A stretch of DNA of 64,000 nt from Sphingobacterium sp. CZ-2 (GTDB lineage: Bacteria > Bacteroidota > Bacteroidia > Sphingobacteriales > Sphingobacteriaceae). The position numbers and the translations under genes were made by a program. The stretch is taken from positions 3,720,001-3,784,000 of the forward strand of contig NZ_CP038159.1 in the NCBI RefSeq assembly GCF_004526235.1. The letters run 5' to 3'. The notes beneath the pieces are model-generated. The model saw only the letters and a program-made list of their open reading frames with translations. It did no database searches and was not told the origin of the DNA. Each line of letters opens with the position of its first letter. Position 1 is the stretch's first letter. Shown piece by piece: positions 19,992 to 28,415 of the stretch.

Positions 19992-20495
19992 TTAACGGCC
20001 AAAATAAAAATCCTTTTTATCAACTCGGTTCGGATCCTCCAATGGATATTCCTTGCGCATCGGAAATACGCCAAGGTCGTCCATGTTCAGGATTCTGCGC
20101 AGATCAGGATGCCCTTCAAACTGTATCCCGAAGAAATCGTAGGTCTCCCGTTCCATCCAGTTGGCTCCGTTCCAAAGGAAGGAGGCTGTAGGAATGCGAG
20201 GGTCTGATGCGGTGATAAATACCTTGATACGGATCCTGACGTTATGGATCAGACTATGCACATGGTATACCACTGCATATTCCTTTTCCAATTCAGGATA
20301 ATGGACCGCCGTGATATCCGTCAGGTAAATAAACTGCATAAATTCATCTTCCTTGATCAGCATCAGGAGATCAATAATGGTCTCTCGATCTGTTTCAAGG
20401 GTCAACAAACCTTTAGGTTCGCTGAAGTTGTACACTTTGTCGCCAAAAGTGGCCTGTAACTTTGATATAACGAGTTGATTGGTCAACTTATCCAT
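19992..20495 (-). CDS. nuoC: NADH-quinone oxidoreductase subunit C
   Basis: Subunit C, 167 residues, the 30-kDa-type peripheral subunit. The conserved RETYDFFGIQFEGHPDLRRI segment and the closing YPLEDPNRVDKKDFYFGR are present. The ATG at 20495 is taken as the start: it overlaps the nuoB stop as ATGGATAA, the same 8-nt pattern as nuoD/nuoE and nuoJ/nuoK. An in-frame TTG four codons earlier is less likely. Confidence 0.94.
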   Translation of the reverse strand: MDKLTNQLVISKLQATFGDKVYNFSEPKGLLTLETDRETIIDLLMLIKEDEFMQFIYLTDITAVHYPELEKEYAVVYHVHSLIHNVRIRIKVFITASDPRIPTASFLWNGANWMERETYDFFGIQFEGHPDLRRILNMDDLGVFPMRKEYPLEDPNRVDKKDFYFGR

Positions 20496-21042
20496 TTTCT
20501 GTTGCAATTCCGTATTTTTCTAATAATGCTTTGTACTCCGGGGTATTTCTACGGTTGAGGGATTCGTTCTTCACGATATCCTGCAGTCTCAACACGCCAT
20601 CCAGGATAGCTTCTGGGCGTGGTGGACAACCAGGAACATAAACGTCCACCGGAATGATCTCATCGATCCCCTGTAATACCGAATAGGTATCGAAAATACC
20701 TCCGCTGGAAGCGCAGGCACCAACAGCAATTACCCAACGTGGCTCTGCCATCTGGGTATACACCTGCTTCAATACCGGAGCCATCTTTTTGGCAATGGTC
20801 CCCATCACCAATAACATATCTGCCTGGCGTGGTGAAAAACTCGGACGCTCCGCACCAAAACGTGCCAGGTCATAAGTCGATCCCATAGTTGCCATAAATT
20901 CAATCCCACAACAGGATGTTGCAAACGGTAAAGGCCATAAGGAATTGGCACGCGCCAATCCGATCGCCTTATCCAAAGTCGTTGCAAAAAATCCCGCCCC
21001 TTCTACACCTGGAGGCTTATCCGCTAAGGTAATATTGCTCAT
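20488..21042 (-). CDS. nuoB: NADH-quinone oxidoreductase subunit B (cluster N2)
   Basis: Subunit B, 184 residues, which holds the 4Fe-4S cluster N2, the electron donor to quinone. The tandem cysteines of ATSCCGIEFM, the cysteine of AVGACASSGG and that of YVPGCPPRPE are all present. The GSTYDLARFGAERPSFSPRQ segment is typical of the family. It lies 42 bp after nuoA. Confidence 0.97.
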   Translation of the reverse strand: MSNITLADKPPGVEGAGFFATTLDKAIGLARANSLWPLPFATSCCGIEFMATMGSTYDLARFGAERPSFSPRQADMLLVMGTIAKKMAPVLKQVYTQMAEPRWVIAVGACASSGGIFDTYSVLQGIDEIIPVDVYVPGCPPRPEAILDGVLRLQDIVKNESLNRRNTPEYKALLEKYGIATENG

Positions 21043-21084
21043 TTTATTCGTCTCCCTTAAATGGAAAAGATTAACCTGCTCAGG

Positions 21085-21465
21085 TTAATCCCAATCCAAT
21101 GCTTTCTTTTTAATAATGTAAATAAAGCCTAACAACAAGAGTCCCATAAATACGAACATCTCGATTAGACCCTGCCACCCAAATTCACGGAAATTAACGG
21201 CCCAAGGATACATGAAGATAACCTCGATATCGAAAATCACGAAAAGGATCGCAACTAGAAAATACTTGATAGAGAATGGCTGTCTGGCATTTCCGACCAC
21301 TTCCACTCCCGACTCAAAAGCGCCTAATTTATTCTCCGTCCGTACCTTCGGACCAATTAAATGGGTGCCGATAATAGTCGTCACACCAAACCCAACAGCA
21401 ACAGCTAATTGTATCAAAATTGGAATATAGTCTACAGGTGCGCTTTGGCTAGCTAATTCATTCAT
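21085..21465 (-). CDS. nuoA: NADH-quinone oxidoreductase subunit A
   Basis: Subunit A, 126 residues with three membrane helices. The FESGVEVVGNARQPFSIKYFLVAILFVIFDIEVIFMYPW core holds the conserved Asp-Glu pair (FDIEVIF) near the quinone chamber; this region is recognised in two adjacent conserved blocks. It is the first gene of the complete nuoA-N operon. A -7 box lies 32-39 bp upstream. Confidence 0.95.
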   Translation of the reverse strand: MNELASQSAPVDYIPILIQLAVAVGFGVTTIIGTHLIGPKVRTENKLGAFESGVEVVGNARQPFSIKYFLVAILFVIFDIEVIFMYPWAVNFREFGWQGLIEMFVFMGLLLLGFIYIIKKKALDWD

Positions 21466-21496
21466 ATCTATAGTTTACCCCTATTTAGTAGAATAA

Positions 21497-21504
21497 CAAA
21501 AATA
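21497..21504 (-). promoter_or_regulatory. -7 box TATTTTTG for the nuo operon
   Basis: On the minus strand TATTTTTG fits TAnnTTTG exactly and lies between the upstream gene's terminator and nuoA. A TTTG lies 14 bp further upstream (21522-21519), closer than the usual 17-20 bp, so the -33 element is uncertain. Confidence 0.5.
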
Positions 21505-21519
21505 GCAAATTAAGTCAAC

Positions 21520-21557
21520 AAAAAAAGGGACCGTTATCTGTAACGGCCCCCTTTTTT
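21520..21557 (-). terminator. rho-independent terminator after the TPR gene
   Basis: The stem CCGTTA/TAACGG (21531-21536 with 21541-21546) is extended by a G-run opposite a C-run and flanked by A7 on the left and T6 on the right. It ends the minus-strand exbB-to-TPR operon and insulates nuoA. Its symmetry would also allow termination on the plus strand. Confidence 0.8.
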
Positions 21558-21578
21558 GTTATTTTGAATCATTATAAA

Positions 21579-23318
21579 TTACAGACTCTCTAGCATTTGT
21601 TTTGCAAATGCATCTTCTGGTCTTAACGCAATTGTTTGATTGAAATGCTCTTTCGCTTTTGCATTATCACCTTTGATATATGCGTAATATCCTAGGTAGG
21701 TATGCGCATCAGCTGCATATACGTTGTTGTTAGGATCTTCTTTGGTAGAAGCTTTGATCGCATCCAATAATTTCGTGAATGAATCTACGAAAATACCTTT
21801 AGCTGCTTCAGGATTACCTAACATGTTATCCAATGCCATTTCCGACAAACCTTTGTAGTACAAAGATGGGATCAGGTACATGTCTTTAGCACGTTGCTCT
21901 GTAGCTTGCGCTGCAATTCCTAATGCTCTTACTGCTTCTTCCAAATGAGGTTTTGCCTCGTTGTATTTTGCAGCCGCTTGCTCAGGAGTCAATTCAACAC
22001 CTTCTGGAGCCGCTACTAATTTCGAACCAACACCATAAGCTGCTTGTCCTAAATAGTAGTTAGCATCTGCATAGAATGCTGATTTTGGATTAGCCGCAGG
22101 GATTTTGAATAATTCCTTCGCTGCTTCGATCTCACCTTCTTGGTATTTCAAGAAAGCAGTTTCTGCGATCTCTGCATCAAAGTCATCATCTTCTCCTTCT
22201 TTCGAAATGGCTGTATTCAGATACTCCAATCCCTTTGCTTTGTCTCCAGCTAATACCGCTGACATACCAGCGATCAAAAAGTCACGTCCGATCAAACGGC
22301 TAGTGTCTACCTTTGACATCAACTGCGTCATGTTCTCATTCGCTTTTGCGTAATCTTTGTCCTGTGTGAAAGCCAAGTAACCCAAATAACGGAATACTTT
22401 AGGATCTACATCAGGGATAACAGCCAACTCTTGAGAAACGGTTTTCAACTCATCGTAGTTACCCGAGAATACCAAGAAATCCGCATAACGAAGTTTAGCA
22501 TCTACGGAGTTATCTCCTGTTAAGGTCAAATACTTTTTATAAGCTTCCAACGCTTTTAAGTTGATCTCACGGTATTGCTCATCTGGTGCTTTACGAGATG
22601 ATTGGTAATACGTTTCTGCAATCTCACGGTAGATCGGACCATAGTCAGGATGTTCTGTTGTTAACAAATTCAAATCTTCCAAAACTTGATCATAAGCCTG
22701 CGCTCTTCTACTGATGATCGCTTGACCGATCTTTGGTGCCAATAACTTATCATTGATCGCCAAAGCGTCACGGTAAGCTACATATGCAGGGCTGTTTTCA
22801 CGAAGACCAGCATAAGCGTCACCTAATGCTACGGAGATCAATGGATCTTTAGCATTCATTTCTTTCGCTCTGGTTAAGTATTCAATCGCTTTTTTATAGT
22901 CTGGTTTTGGCGCATCGATATACGCTCTACCGATATAATAAAGATTTAAATACTCTTTTTTACCAATGTTGTTGCTAGCTTCTGCAAATTTCTGCTCAGC
23001 AGCGGCAACATTACCTTTTTCCAAATCAACGGTACCCAAACCAACATTGTTCAACTTCTCTTTCGGATCAGCTGTTAGACCTTGTTGGAAAACGACAGCT
23101 GCAGAGTCTACCTTCTCGTTGATCAGGTGGATTTGTCCTAAATAAAAATAGTTTTCTCCATCTTTTGCTTTTTTGGTTACCAATTGCTGTAACATGGTCT
23201 TTGCTTTACCATATTGTTCAACTTCCATGGCAGCCTTAGCATCCTTTAAACTTTGTGCACTTGCAGTTCCTACTGCTCCCGCTAACAAAAGACTTAAAAA
23301 TAATTTGCTGTTTGTCAT
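21579..23318 (-). CDS. exported tetratricopeptide repeat protein
   Basis: A 579-residue protein with a signal peptide (MTNSKLFLSLLLAGAVGTASAQ) followed by a chain of helical TPR-like units through the whole length, for example AKTMLQQLVTKKAKDGENYFYLGQIHL and a closing AYIKGDNAKAKEHFNQTIALRPEDAFAKQML unit. It should act in the periplasm as a protein-binding scaffold. It is the last gene of the ExbB/ExbD/TonB operon, 27 bp after the PstS-like gene, so a role with that energy-transducing complex is a reasonable inference. No catalytic domain is seen. Confidence 0.88.
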   Translation of the reverse strand: MTNSKLFLSLLLAGAVGTASAQSLKDAKAAMEVEQYGKAKTMLQQLVTKKAKDGENYFYLGQIHLINEKVDSAAVVFQQGLTADPKEKLNNVGLGTVDLEKGNVAAAEQKFAEASNNIGKKEYLNLYYIGRAYIDAPKPDYKKAIEYLTRAKEMNAKDPLISVALGDAYAGLRENSPAYVAYRDALAINDKLLAPKIGQAIISRRAQAYDQVLEDLNLLTTEHPDYGPIYREIAETYYQSSRKAPDEQYREINLKALEAYKKYLTLTGDNSVDAKLRYADFLVFSGNYDELKTVSQELAVIPDVDPKVFRYLGYLAFTQDKDYAKANENMTQLMSKVDTSRLIGRDFLIAGMSAVLAGDKAKGLEYLNTAISKEGEDDDFDAEIAETAFLKYQEGEIEAAKELFKIPAANPKSAFYADANYYLGQAAYGVGSKLVAAPEGVELTPEQAAAKYNEAKPHLEEAVRALGIAAQATEQRAKDMYLIPSLYYKGLSEMALDNMLGNPEAAKGIFVDSFTKLLDAIKASTKEDPNNNVYAADAHTYLGYYAYIKGDNAKAKEHFNQTIALRPEDAFAKQMLESL

Positions 23319-23345
23319 AATCTATTATTTACTCTTTGTTATAAA

Positions 23346-24302
23346 CTAATTTATGTTATCTCTAATTAATATTTCTCTACCTGGCATGGTCACTGGCAAC
23401 AGTCCTGATTTCAGCACCACCCTTTGCCCACGGTCGCCCGTAAGGAAGGCTGAAAAACCAATTCCCAAACCCATGTTCGGTTGATAATTCAATACGTAAA
23501 ACGTCGTTTTCAAGGGGTATTCCTCCGTTGCGAAGGTAGTTTGTGAAGGCTTGGTAAATACCGTCTTGCCATCACTGCCCGTATTTTGAAGGCTTAAGAT
23601 ACGAATTTTATTTTCTTCTCCAAATTGCCTTCTATAATCCAAATACTGGGAATAGGAGACTATACCTATCGCATTAACGTTTGTTTCAATTTGTTTAAGA
23701 ACTTCGGTAGACGTTTTCATCGCCTGAACAGATTTAGCGGAAATTTGATCCACTTTACTGAATTCCTTCACTTTTCGAACCATGCTGGAATTTATATTAT
23801 CCAACAACAAGGTTTTCCCGGAGGCATCACCTTTCATCAATGAAGATAACGTCTGCACGTTGATCGAAGTATCCGGGGATGAAATATTATTTACAAAAAC
23901 CACACCATCATTCCATATTGGGAAGATTCTCGGTGTAATTTGTCGATTTCCAAACCCGGCGCTCTCCCGCTCTGTCAGTTCCCTGGCCAAAATGGCCATA
24001 GAACCATCACCTTGAATCAGGCTGTTGATCGCTTCCCGCTCCGGTTTAGAAATGACCTGAATCTTCGTGTTCACATAGGAAGAGCGAAATACTTCCAACT
24101 GTTCGTTCAGAATGGAAGTGGCCGCTTCGTCCACGATGACCGTCATTTCCCCCGTTAGGATATCATTTTTATCCGTGCTGGCATTGGGCTCACCGGTACC
24201 TTTGGCTACTTCTATTTTATCCGCAGTTTTCGAATTGGAACAAGAAATACCAGAGGTCAATAAACCTATAATAAGCAAAGAACTTAAAAACTTACGCTTC
24301 AT
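23346..24302 (-). CDS. PstS-like substrate-binding lipoprotein
   Basis: A 318-residue lipoprotein: the signal sequence ends in GISCSNSK, giving a lipid-modified cysteine near residue 21. The rest has the periplasmic binding fold of the PstS-like group, with a GEMTVIVDEAATSILNEQLEVF opening strand-helix, an IWNDGVVFVNN hinge-like segment and a NAIGIVSYSQY segment. PstS proteins bind phosphate for an ABC transporter, but no pstCAB genes are here; instead it lies between TonB and the TPR gene. Its ligand and role are unknown. Confidence 0.82.
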   Translation of the reverse strand: MKRKFLSSLLIIGLLTSGISCSNSKTADKIEVAKGTGEPNASTDKNDILTGEMTVIVDEAATSILNEQLEVFRSSYVNTKIQVISKPEREAINSLIQGDGSMAILARELTERESAGFGNRQITPRIFPIWNDGVVFVNNISSPDTSINVQTLSSLMKGDASGKTLLLDNINSSMVRKVKEFSKVDQISAKSVQAMKTSTEVLKQIETNVNAIGIVSYSQYLDYRRQFGEENKIRILSLQNTGSDGKTVFTKPSQTTFATEEYPLKTTFYVLNYQPNMGLGIGFSAFLTGDRGQRVVLKSGLLPVTMPGREILIRDNIN

Positions 24303-24338
24303 ATTTATTTAGAATATAAATATGCGCTAAGGATTAAT

Positions 24339-24575
24339 TTAATCCCTAAAATTATTTTGCCACAGACGGGCGAAGCGCATAAAGGAATATACAATTAATA
24401 GCACACCAAAGATGTTCTTGAAGGCGGGGTTGATTTCGATGGGAAAGCCTTTCCAAAAGATGATCAATAGCCCCAACACGAAATAGAACAGGAACATGGC
24501 AAGCCCTAAAATAGACAGAAATCGCTGTGTGGGCGATTTCCGTCTAAAAGAATTTCTTGTTGGATTATCCGACAT
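24339..24575 (-). CDS. small two-helix inner-membrane protein
   Basis: A 78-residue protein of unknown function. The ATG at 24575 (MSDNPTRNSF) lies 7 bp after the tonB stop and is preferred over an in-frame TTG at 24602. It has two hydrophobic segments (LSILGLAMFLFYFVLGLLII and FKNIFGVLLIVYSFMRFA) and a basic N-terminus. Its place between tonB and the PstS-like gene suggests an accessory membrane part of the same complex. Confidence 0.78.
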   Translation of the reverse strand: MSDNPTRNSFRRKSPTQRFLSILGLAMFLFYFVLGLLIIFWKGFPIEINPAFKNIFGVLLIVYSFMRFARLWQNNFRD

Positions 24576-24582
24576 ATGTATC

Positions 24583-25464
24583 TTATTGTTGAGACAAGTC
24601 AAGACGGATTGGCAAGGAGAACTTCACAGGTACCTTCCTACCGTTCTGAATGGCAGGGTTCCAGCTCTTGGATTTCTTCAATGCAGCAACTGCTGCTTGC
24701 CCGATACCATGAGACAAATCTTTGTCAATTTTGATGTCTGTCACCTTTCCGTTTCTATCGATAACGAAAGATAACTGAACAGTTCCTTTTACACCAGCCT
24801 CAATTGCTGCTGGAGGGTAAACCAATGCATTCTGAACAAATGAACGGAAAGCGTTGATACCACCTGGGTATTCTGCTGGAACCTCTACCGACTCAAAGTC
24901 ATAAACTTTGTTCGGGTCTCCATCAGGTGAACCTTTAAGGGAACCTGTGATAGCACCATCCACTTTTTTACTTCCGAATTCTCCCGGAGGAACTGCTGTA
25001 CCACCTGGTGTACCTTTTAGGGTCAACCTTGCTGGTGTAGCGTTTTTCTCCTTGATCTCTTCTTGGGTAACAACTTCCTCTTTTACTTGTCTCGAATCCA
25101 CTACCTTAGGTTCTGGGAAACGGATCAAGTCTTCTGCTGGAGGATCTTGTTGTATACGTTGAGGAGGTGTCTCTTCTTGTGGAAGAGGCTCTTCTTCTTC
25201 CGGCTCAGGTGGAGGTACCAAATCCTCTAGGGTAACTGGGCCTAGATCAACTTCTTGAACCACTTCCTTCTCAGGAAAGATGTTCAGGTCGAAGGCTTTC
25301 ACAGCTACAAAGAAAAGAACAACTGCCGATACGGAGAATAAAGCAATATTGGTGGCTTTGGGCGCGAACTTACGTAAGGCATAAGCTCCATATTCTTTAT
25401 TTCTATTCTCGAAAACGACATCAAGCCATTCTTTCTTAAATAAATCTAATTTTGAACCTATCAT
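24583..25464 (-). CDS. tonB: energy transducer TonB
   Basis: A 293-residue TonB. The cytoplasmic N-terminus carries the NKEYGAYALRKF segment common in Bacteroidota TonB, followed by one membrane anchor (about residues 38-58). A proline- and glutamate-rich linker (PPPEPEEEEPLPQEETPPQ, about residues 86-105) spans the periplasm, and the C-terminal domain (PGGINAFRSFVQNALVYPP, then GTVQLSFVIDRNGKVTDIKI) is the part that contacts TonB boxes. It should work with the ExbB and ExbD proteins encoded just upstream. Confidence 0.95.
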   Translation of the reverse strand: MIGSKLDLFKKEWLDVVFENRNKEYGAYALRKFAPKATNIALFSVSAVVLFFVAVKAFDLNIFPEKEVVQEVDLGPVTLEDLVPPPEPEEEEPLPQEETPPQRIQQDPPAEDLIRFPEPKVVDSRQVKEEVVTQEEIKEKNATPARLTLKGTPGGTAVPPGEFGSKKVDGAITGSLKGSPDGDPNKVYDFESVEVPAEYPGGINAFRSFVQNALVYPPAAIEAGVKGTVQLSFVIDRNGKVTDIKIDKDLSHGIGQAAVAALKKSKSWNPAIQNGRKVPVKFSLPIRLDLSQQ

Positions 25465-25485
25465 ATCTTTAAATTTTTACCGTAA

Positions 25486-26046
25486 TTATTTTACGTTGTA
25501 TGCTCCATTATCTTTCAACACCTGTACTTCTTCAGGTTTGATCTTGGAAATCATGTAACGTTTAATATCTACGATTTTCATTTCGTCTAATATATCTACC
25601 GTATTCAGGTGTACCGACTCATCACTTGGACGGATAACGACGATTAAGTCTTTACCGCCTGTAGCTTGAGGAACCTGTGCTTTCATTTGGATAAGCACTT
25701 TGCGGATACCTTCTTTGGAGAAATCAACTACTGTTGGTGGAGTGATCGGATTAGCCAACTGGCCGTAATACCAAACGATTTTATTGTCTGAACCTAATAA
25801 TAAGGTGATCGAACGGTTGTCTGCAATTTCCAATTCTGGATTTTGCTCCGATAAATCTTTGTTCTTATCAGGGAAGGCAATGTCCATCGCTTGCGGCTTA
25901 CTTAAAGACGTTGTCAACATGAAGAAGGTGATCAGTAAGAAGGCTAGATCCACCATCGCGGTTAAATCTACCTTACCACCGTTTTTCTTCGACCTGACTT
26001 TCCCGCCTTTTTTACCGCCTCCGGAGTCTTGATTTAATTCTGCCAT
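25486..26046 (-). CDS. exbD: biopolymer transporter ExbD (second copy)
   Basis: A 186-residue ExbD/TolR protein. A glycine- and lysine-rich cytoplasmic tail is followed by the single membrane helix VDLTAMVDLAFLLITFFML with the essential Asp at residue 33. The periplasmic domain ends in VDILDEMKIVDIKRYMISKI, the usual ExbD C-terminal fold. It differs clearly in sequence from the neighbouring ExbD, so the pair may form a hetero-oligomer or serve separate partners. It lies 21 bp upstream of tonB. Confidence 0.93.
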   Translation of the reverse strand: MAELNQDSGGGKKGGKVRSKKNGGKVDLTAMVDLAFLLITFFMLTTSLSKPQAMDIAFPDKNKDLSEQNPELEIADNRSITLLLGSDNKIVWYYGQLANPITPPTVVDFSKEGIRKVLIQMKAQVPQATGGKDLIVVIRPSDESVHLNTVDILDEMKIVDIKRYMISKIKPEEVQVLKDNGAYNVK

Positions 26047-26055
26047 TTTATTCTA

Positions 26056-26712
26056 TTATTTCTCCGTACGTAATCCGGTCACAAAACTGAATCTGTTCTG
26101 TTTTTGGTTACGCAAGGTTTCAATGATCAAATTCATTACGGAATATTTCTCGGTTGCATCTGCTTTGATAGCGACTTTCAATTGACCTGGATCAACGAAA
26201 TTCTTCTCTTTTTCAGCGCGCTCACGATTGAATTCCACCGTTGCGATACGGGCTTGCTGTACCCAGTGGTAAAGCTCGTTCGAATTGGCCTCTGTACTAT
26301 CTACAGGAATACCTTTTTGAACATCCTCTTTACGCTTGTCTTTTTCCAAAGACAACAAACCACGCAATTCCTTCATTGGGACACCGAAGTCGTCCATCAA
26401 TTTGAACTTCTCGTAATCTTCGGCCGAGAATGGGATGCTGTATTTTGCAGACATCTTCTCAAGAGTCAGTTTCCTAACGTTAGGATTCTTGATTCCTAAG
26501 AACACCTTCCCTCCGTGGTTCACTGAGATCACTGCCAGGTTATCGTCTGGTAGTTTCTCTAGTGTAGTAGAGGCAGGAGTGTCTACGGGCATCGTTTCTG
26601 GTTGACGTGCTGTTGCCGTCAATACGAAGAATGTTAGAAGCAGGAACGATACGTCACACATCGCCGTCATGTCGATGGAGGTACCGGCTCTTTTTACTTT
26701 TGCTTTTCCCAT
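26056..26712 (-). CDS. exbD: biopolymer transporter ExbD (first copy)
   Basis: A 218-residue ExbD/TolR protein with the helix IDMTAMCDVSFLLLTFFVL and the essential Asp at residue 20. The periplasmic part is longer than the usual 140 residues because of a charged insert (about residues 85-140, including LSLEKDKRKEDVQKGIPVD). The end NLIIETLRNQKQNRFSFVTGL resembles the family's C-terminal segment. It lies 100 bp after exbB and 9 bp before the second exbD. Confidence 0.92.
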   Translation of the reverse strand: MGKAKVKRAGTSIDMTAMCDVSFLLLTFFVLTATARQPETMPVDTPASTTLEKLPDDNLAVISVNHGGKVFLGIKNPNVRKLTLEKMSAKYSIPFSAEDYEKFKLMDDFGVPMKELRGLLSLEKDKRKEDVQKGIPVDSTEANSNELYHWVQQARIATVEFNRERAEKEKNFVDPGQLKVAIKADATEKYSVMNLIIETLRNQKQNRFSFVTGLRTEK

Positions 26713-26812
26713 TTCTTTACTTCTTTAAATTAACACTCTATTGCTTTCATAAGGATGATGCTGAAAAGTTGAAGAATGCATAAATTATTTTCAACTTTTT
26801 TTCAGGATCTTC

Positions 26813-27646
26813 TTATTTGTGGTTTGCAGCGTATGTTTGTACGATTGAGAAACCAGCCTCGTCAATAGAATATGTTAATGTATCGATCTTAGAAGTTAAG
26901 ATGTTGTACATGATAATAGCTACGGTAGATGTAGCGATACCTGTTGCCGTGTTGATCAAGGCCTCAGAGATACCATTCGCTAATTTTGCTTGGTCAGGAG
27001 CACCACCAGTTGCCAACGCCGAGAAGGCCTTGATCATACCTGTTACTGTTCCTAATAGACCTGTTAATGTACCGATAGAAACCAACGTTGCAATTACCGT
27101 TAGGTTTTTCTCTAACATCGGCATTTCTAATGTTGTAGCCTCTTCGATTTCTTTTTGGATAGCCAATACCGATTTTTCAGTATCTAAGCCTGGGTTAGCT
27201 TCAACATCTTTATATTTTAATAAACCCGCTTTGATAACGTTTGCTACAGATCCCTTTTGCTTATCACACTCTTGGATAGCTGAATCAATGTTACCTGTTC
27301 TCAACAAACCTTGTACTTTTCTCACGAAGTTACCTACGTTTCCTGTACCTGATGCTTTACCAATAACGATAAAACGCTCGATAGAGAATACGAATACCAT
27401 TAAGAATAATCCCAATAGAACTGGTACGATGTAACCTGCATGATAAACCATACCCATATAGTTACCCGGTACTGGTTGATTCTCGCGATTTCCGTCGATA
27501 AAGTTTGCTGGATCACCCATTACAAATTCGTAAACCAAGTAACCAATCACCAAACAAATGATAATTGCTAAACTCGCAAATAAATTACCCGCGGTGCCAC
27601 TGTCTTGTTTAGCTGGGGCTGTAGTAGTTTTTGGTGCGTTTGCCAT
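26813..27646 (-). CDS. exbB: MotA/TolQ/ExbB proton channel protein
   Basis: A 277-residue inner-membrane protein of the ExbB family, which forms a pentameric proton channel around ExbD. An extra N-terminal hydrophobic helix (about residues 23-45) precedes the three family helices. The conserved IATLVSIGTLTGLLGTVTGMIKAF and GISEALINTATGIATSTVAI segments identify the channel. It is the first gene of the operon that continues through exbD, exbD, tonB, the small protein, PstS-like and TPR. Confidence 0.94.
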   Translation of the reverse strand: MANAPKTTTAPAKQDSGTAGNLFASLAIIICLVIGYLVYEFVMGDPANFIDGNRENQPVPGNYMGMVYHAGYIVPVLLGLFLMVFVFSIERFIVIGKASGTGNVGNFVRKVQGLLRTGNIDSAIQECDKQKGSVANVIKAGLLKYKDVEANPGLDTEKSVLAIQKEIEEATTLEMPMLEKNLTVIATLVSIGTLTGLLGTVTGMIKAFSALATGGAPDQAKLANGISEALINTATGIATSTVAIIMYNILTSKIDTLTYSIDEAGFSIVQTYAANHK

Positions 27647-28062
27647 TTTTTTACTAATTTTTAGATTTTTTACTGTTGTTTAATTATTAAGTTAAATTCA
27701 ATTTTATGCAAGCTAAATCGCGTTATTTTACATAAATTCAAAACAAATATAGCATTTTCTGTTAAAAACAAAATTAATTTGAAGATATAATAAGAGTGCA
27801 TTTAAAGCCTGTCTATGTCCTCATTGATATGCTACAGCAGTTTCCAATCAATGCTTCATCACTTTATGTACATAACGGTCTAACATTACTGTTTTTTTTA
27901 CAATGAAAACCATTTTTTTTCTGATATGCAAATTATCAAATCGTTAAATGTTAAAATTAAGTGAGCATTTACTCACAATAAACGTTGCCACAGCAACCCA
28001 TTTTAAACCATTTAAACCAAGTATTTCTTTGTTTTTTAATAGGTTAAGGCGATAAATATCCC
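27647..28062. other. intergenic region upstream of exbB
   Basis: This stretch of about 415 bp is AT-rich. It holds the exbB promoter, a 7-bp inverted repeat (CATTGAT at 27822 and ATCAATG at 27847) and a repeated TTTAAACCA near 28000-28020. No gene, RNA or long repeat is recognised in it. Confidence 0.4.
27744..27772 (-). promoter_or_regulatory. promoter for the exbB-tonB operon
   Basis: On the minus strand TATATTTG at 27751-27744 fits TAnnTTTG, with a TTTG at 27772-27769 spaced 17 bp upstream. The predicted transcript would start near 27740 and carry a 5' leader of about 90 nt. Confidence 0.5.
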
Positions 28063-28413
28063 TTAACCGCCAATGCCTTTCACAGAATAACCTTCGGATT
28101 CCAAATACTGGATTATTTTTTCTTTAAAATCCCCTTGTATCAGAATTTCGCCGTCTTTCGCACTTCCACCTACCCCGCATTTTTGCTTCAAAACCTTGGA
28201 AAGTGATTCTAAATCATCCTGTTTGCCGATAAATCCCATCACCAATGTAACGGTTTTTCCCTTCCTGGCCTTCTTATCCCTACCTACCTTTAGCTTCTGC
28301 TTCTCCTTGGGAAGCGTATCCCGGTCCTCATCGGAATCAAATTCCTGATAGGAATAGTCGGAATCCGTAGAATATACGATCCCTTCAAATCGTTGCTTCT
28401 TCTGTTTTGCCAT
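28063..28413 (-). CDS. SUI1/YciH-type translation initiation factor-like protein
   Basis: A 116-residue protein with the eIF1/SUI1 fold: KGKTVTLVMGFIGKQDDLESLSK and then KCGVGGSAKDGEILIQGD, the conserved core around residues 50-100. E. coli YciH affects fidelity of translation initiation; the role here is by homology. The charged N-terminus (EFDSDEDRDTLPKEKQKL) is variable in the family. The ATG at 28413 lies 2 nt after the lipid kinase stop codon, so the two genes are probably co-transcribed; an in-frame TTG at 28422 is rejected. Confidence 0.88.
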   Translation of the reverse strand: MAKQKKQRFEGIVYSTDSDYSYQEFDSDEDRDTLPKEKQKLKVGRDKKARKGKTVTLVMGFIGKQDDLESLSKVLKQKCGVGGSAKDGEILIQGDFKEKIIQYLESEGYSVKGIGG

Positions 28414-28415
28414 AA

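Noticed and set aside
24575..24602. Upstream TTG start for the small membrane protein (overlapping tonB)
   Set aside because: The ATG at 24575 gives a normal basic N-terminus and a 7-bp gap to tonB; the TTG extension adds TCLNNKIH with no conserved character.
28042..28068. Inverted repeat GGTTAAGG/CCTTAACC over the SUI1-type stop codon as terminator
   Set aside because: On the minus strand no T-run follows the stem; the T-run lies on the wrong side.
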